Of a stretch of 64,000 nucleotides of DNA, positions 62,653-64,000 are shown piece after piece. This DNA comes from Candidatus Electrothrix rattekaaiensis. Its GTDB lineage: Bacteria > Desulfobacterota > Desulfobulbia > Desulfobulbales > Desulfobulbaceae. The stretch is from NCBI GenBank assembly GCA_032595675.1, contig JAVQMD010000001.1, forward strand, positions 124,001-188,000. Direction: 5' to 3'. Under the pieces are notes generated by a model that saw only the letters and a program-made list of their open reading frames with translations, searched no databases and was not told the origin of the DNA. Both the position numbers and the translations under genes were made by a program. Within the stretch, counting starts at the first letter, position 1. Each line of letters starts with the position of its first letter.

Positions 62653-64000
62653 GTGATTTTGAGTGATTTGACACATAAGAGCGCAGAGAAGTTGGTTCGG
62701 CTTGTTCGGTACCTGCGTGCATTATCGATAAGTAACACAAAGACTGTCCGTACACTGGAACAGTATAAAAAGGTGTTTTGGTTGCCCCTTGAATCCGGCG
62801 TTGTCAGTGGCGAACAGGATCAGTCTGACGATTCTCTCTGGATTGAGGTCAAAAGGACGGAAAAACCGCTGTTGCCCCCGCCCCCGGAACAATGCAGTCA
62901 ATGGATTGAGGAGGAGAGTCTGGCTAATCTTGATGCGATCCCGGAACTGCGTTTTCCAGTTGAGTTCGCGCACACAACTCTGACTGCGCTCAAAGCGCAG
63001 GGGGAGGAGACACTTTATCCAGATACCTTTGCCCGCAGAGAACAGCAATGGCAAGACTATATTGAGCAGCAGTGGAAGCCTTGGCGGGAACGCTATCGAC
63101 GTGTTCTCTCTCATGAGAGGATCTCTACCGATCTGTTTCGTTTGTACCAGGAACAGCAAAAGCTCGGTGAGCAATATGAACTGCTGCTCTGTTTCGGCCT
63201 GGTAACCTGGGAGACCCCGAACCAGGAGATTGTCCGACGGCATCTCCTGGTTACGGAAGCGGCCATCTCCTTTGATCCGACCCAGAAAAGGCTGGCTGTT
63301 TATCAGACCTCACCGAGTCCGAGAGTTGAGCTGGATATGCTTTCCCTGGAGGAACAGCCGCAGGATGCTCATAAGATTACCTTGGACAGTCACCGGGCAT
63401 TAGAGGGGAATCTTCGCAGGAAGAAGGCGGTTGATGCTGTTCTTCATACCCTTGCCCACGCCCTGTTTGATCCTCCGAGACGCTACCTTCCCGACACGGT
63501 TCAGCCCGAGCGTGATGCTCTGACTTCTCCGACATCGCAAGCGGTTATTACCTATGCCCCAGCCCTGATCATGAGAAAGCGTTCCATGCGTCCTCTGGAA
63601 TATTTTCTTGATAAGATTCTGGATCAGCGCATACCCGCTACAACAGGATCGGAAAGCAGACTGCAGGAGATACCGGAAGAGTTCCTCAACCTCTGCGAAA
63701 TCTTACCAGAGAGTATACCGGAGGACTCAACGAGTGAGCTGAAAGAACTGACACAGGATCAGATGCAGGAGCAGGCGGAGGACAGGATATTTTTCCCCCT
63801 CCCCTCCAACCAGGAGCAACGTAGGATAGTCGGAAAACTTCAAGAGAACAAAGGGGTGCTCGTGCAGGGGCCTCCGGGTACCGGCAAGTCGCACACTATC
63901 GCCAATCTCATCTGCCATTTGTTAGCCCAGGGAAAACGGGTTTTGGTGACAGCGCAAACCACTAGAGCCTTACATGTGCTCCATGATTTACTTCCTGAGA
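62653..64000 (+). CDS. Large SF1-type helicase/AAA protein, 5' part only
   Basis: An open frame of about 449 codons continuing past the window edge. An N-terminal region of unknown fold (about 1-385) precedes the start of a superfamily 1 helicase-like ATPase: FPLPSNQEQRRIV, Walker A GPPGTGKSH (about 406-414) and VLVTAQTTRALHV (motif Ia). The start may be GTG 62653, TTG 62659 or TTG 62668; no good ribosome site decides. Proteins of this layout are often long and some belong to defence islands, but this cannot be decided here. Confidence 0.8.
   Translation, partial: MILSDLTHKSAEKLVRLVRYLRALSISNTKTVRTLEQYKKVFWLPLESGVVSGEQDQSDDSLWIEVKRTEKPLLPPPPEQCSQWIEEESLANLDAIPELRFPVEFAHTTLTALKAQGEETLYPDTFARREQQWQDYIEQQWKPWRERYRRVLSHERISTDLFRLYQEQQKLGEQYELLLCFGLVTWETPNQEIVRRHLLVTEAAISFDPTQKRLAVYQTSPSPRVELDMLSLEEQPQDAHKITLDSHRALEGNLRRKKAVDAVLHTLAHALFDPPRRYLPDTVQPERDALTSPTSQAVITYAPALIMRKRSMRPLEYFLDKILDQRIPATTGSESRLQEIPEEFLNLCEILPESIPEDSTSELKELTQDQMQEQAEDRIFFPLPSNQEQRRIVGKLQENKGVLVQGPPGTGKSHTIANLICHLLAQGKRVLVTAQTTRALHVLHDLLPE

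Noticed and set aside
1-64000. tRNA or rRNA genes
   Set aside because: None seen on reading the intergenic gaps for cloverleaf ends or conserved rRNA stretches. A covariance search was not possible, so a missed tRNA cannot be fully excluded.

Overview
The window is a chromosomal segment of a Gram-negative, respiratory bacterium. Evidence for this is the TonB/ExbBD system, an outer-membrane receptor, an LpxL-type acyltransferase, the futalosine menaquinone route, the GTP-type PEP carboxykinase, and the holB-ricT and DUF4212/symporter/DUF294/exonuclease gene neighbourhoods. Protein style and gene mix fit a sulfate-reducer-like Desulfobacterota member, possibly Desulfobulbales or a cable-bacterium relative. 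This is inference, since no rRNA or other phylogenetic marker was compared. No rRNA, tRNA or CRISPR array was seen.

Layout. 1-400: a 23-bp tandem array and palindromic repeats. 393-9092: housekeeping genes (pckG, a GT2/acyltransferase pair, moeA, a zinc alcohol dehydrogenase, holB, ricT). 9129-14228: a DUF294 signalling protein, a DEDDh exonuclease and a two-subunit Na+/solute symporter. 14209-24712: an unusual composite island in which two almost identical ~1-kb direct repeats, each with a REP-associated tyrosine transposase (RAYT) bounded by perfect 27-bp inverted repeats, flank a complete Mrp Na+/H+ antiporter operon (mrpABCDEFG) plus a universal stress protein. The left RAYT is broken by a 1377-bp IS4-family element with a 5-bp target duplication. 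24713-26530: a decayed zone with a gene tail, an orphan ParA, an imperfect inverted repeat and a Fic remnant.

26537-36172: a large alpha-2-macroglobulin, small membrane proteins, a nitroreductase and a stand-alone AICAR transformylase. 36173-40133: orphan glyQ (no glyS follows) whose last codons overlap a Septu-like PtuA ATPase/PtuB HNH pair, then two membrane-anchored accessory ORFs. 40204-44441: metG and a GH13 amylase with a duplicated internal insert. 44515-53355: a cobalamin acquisition locus. A B12 riboswitch plus intrinsic terminator precede btuB, followed by BtuF, ExbB, a secreted BtuF-CbiZ fusion, ExbD and TonB, with a radical SAM gene and a PIN-toxin remnant wedged in.

53905-64000: PilZ, queA, a cysteine-paired secreted repeat protein, futalosine hydrolase, an orphan HsdS, alr, a two-CW protein and the 5' part of a large SF1-type helicase running off the edge.

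Themes: sodium handling (a Na+ symporter next to an acquired Mrp antiporter), B12 salvage at the cell surface, and several defence or mobility genes lodged against core genes. GC-rich palindromes of a REP-like family recur in many intergenic gaps.
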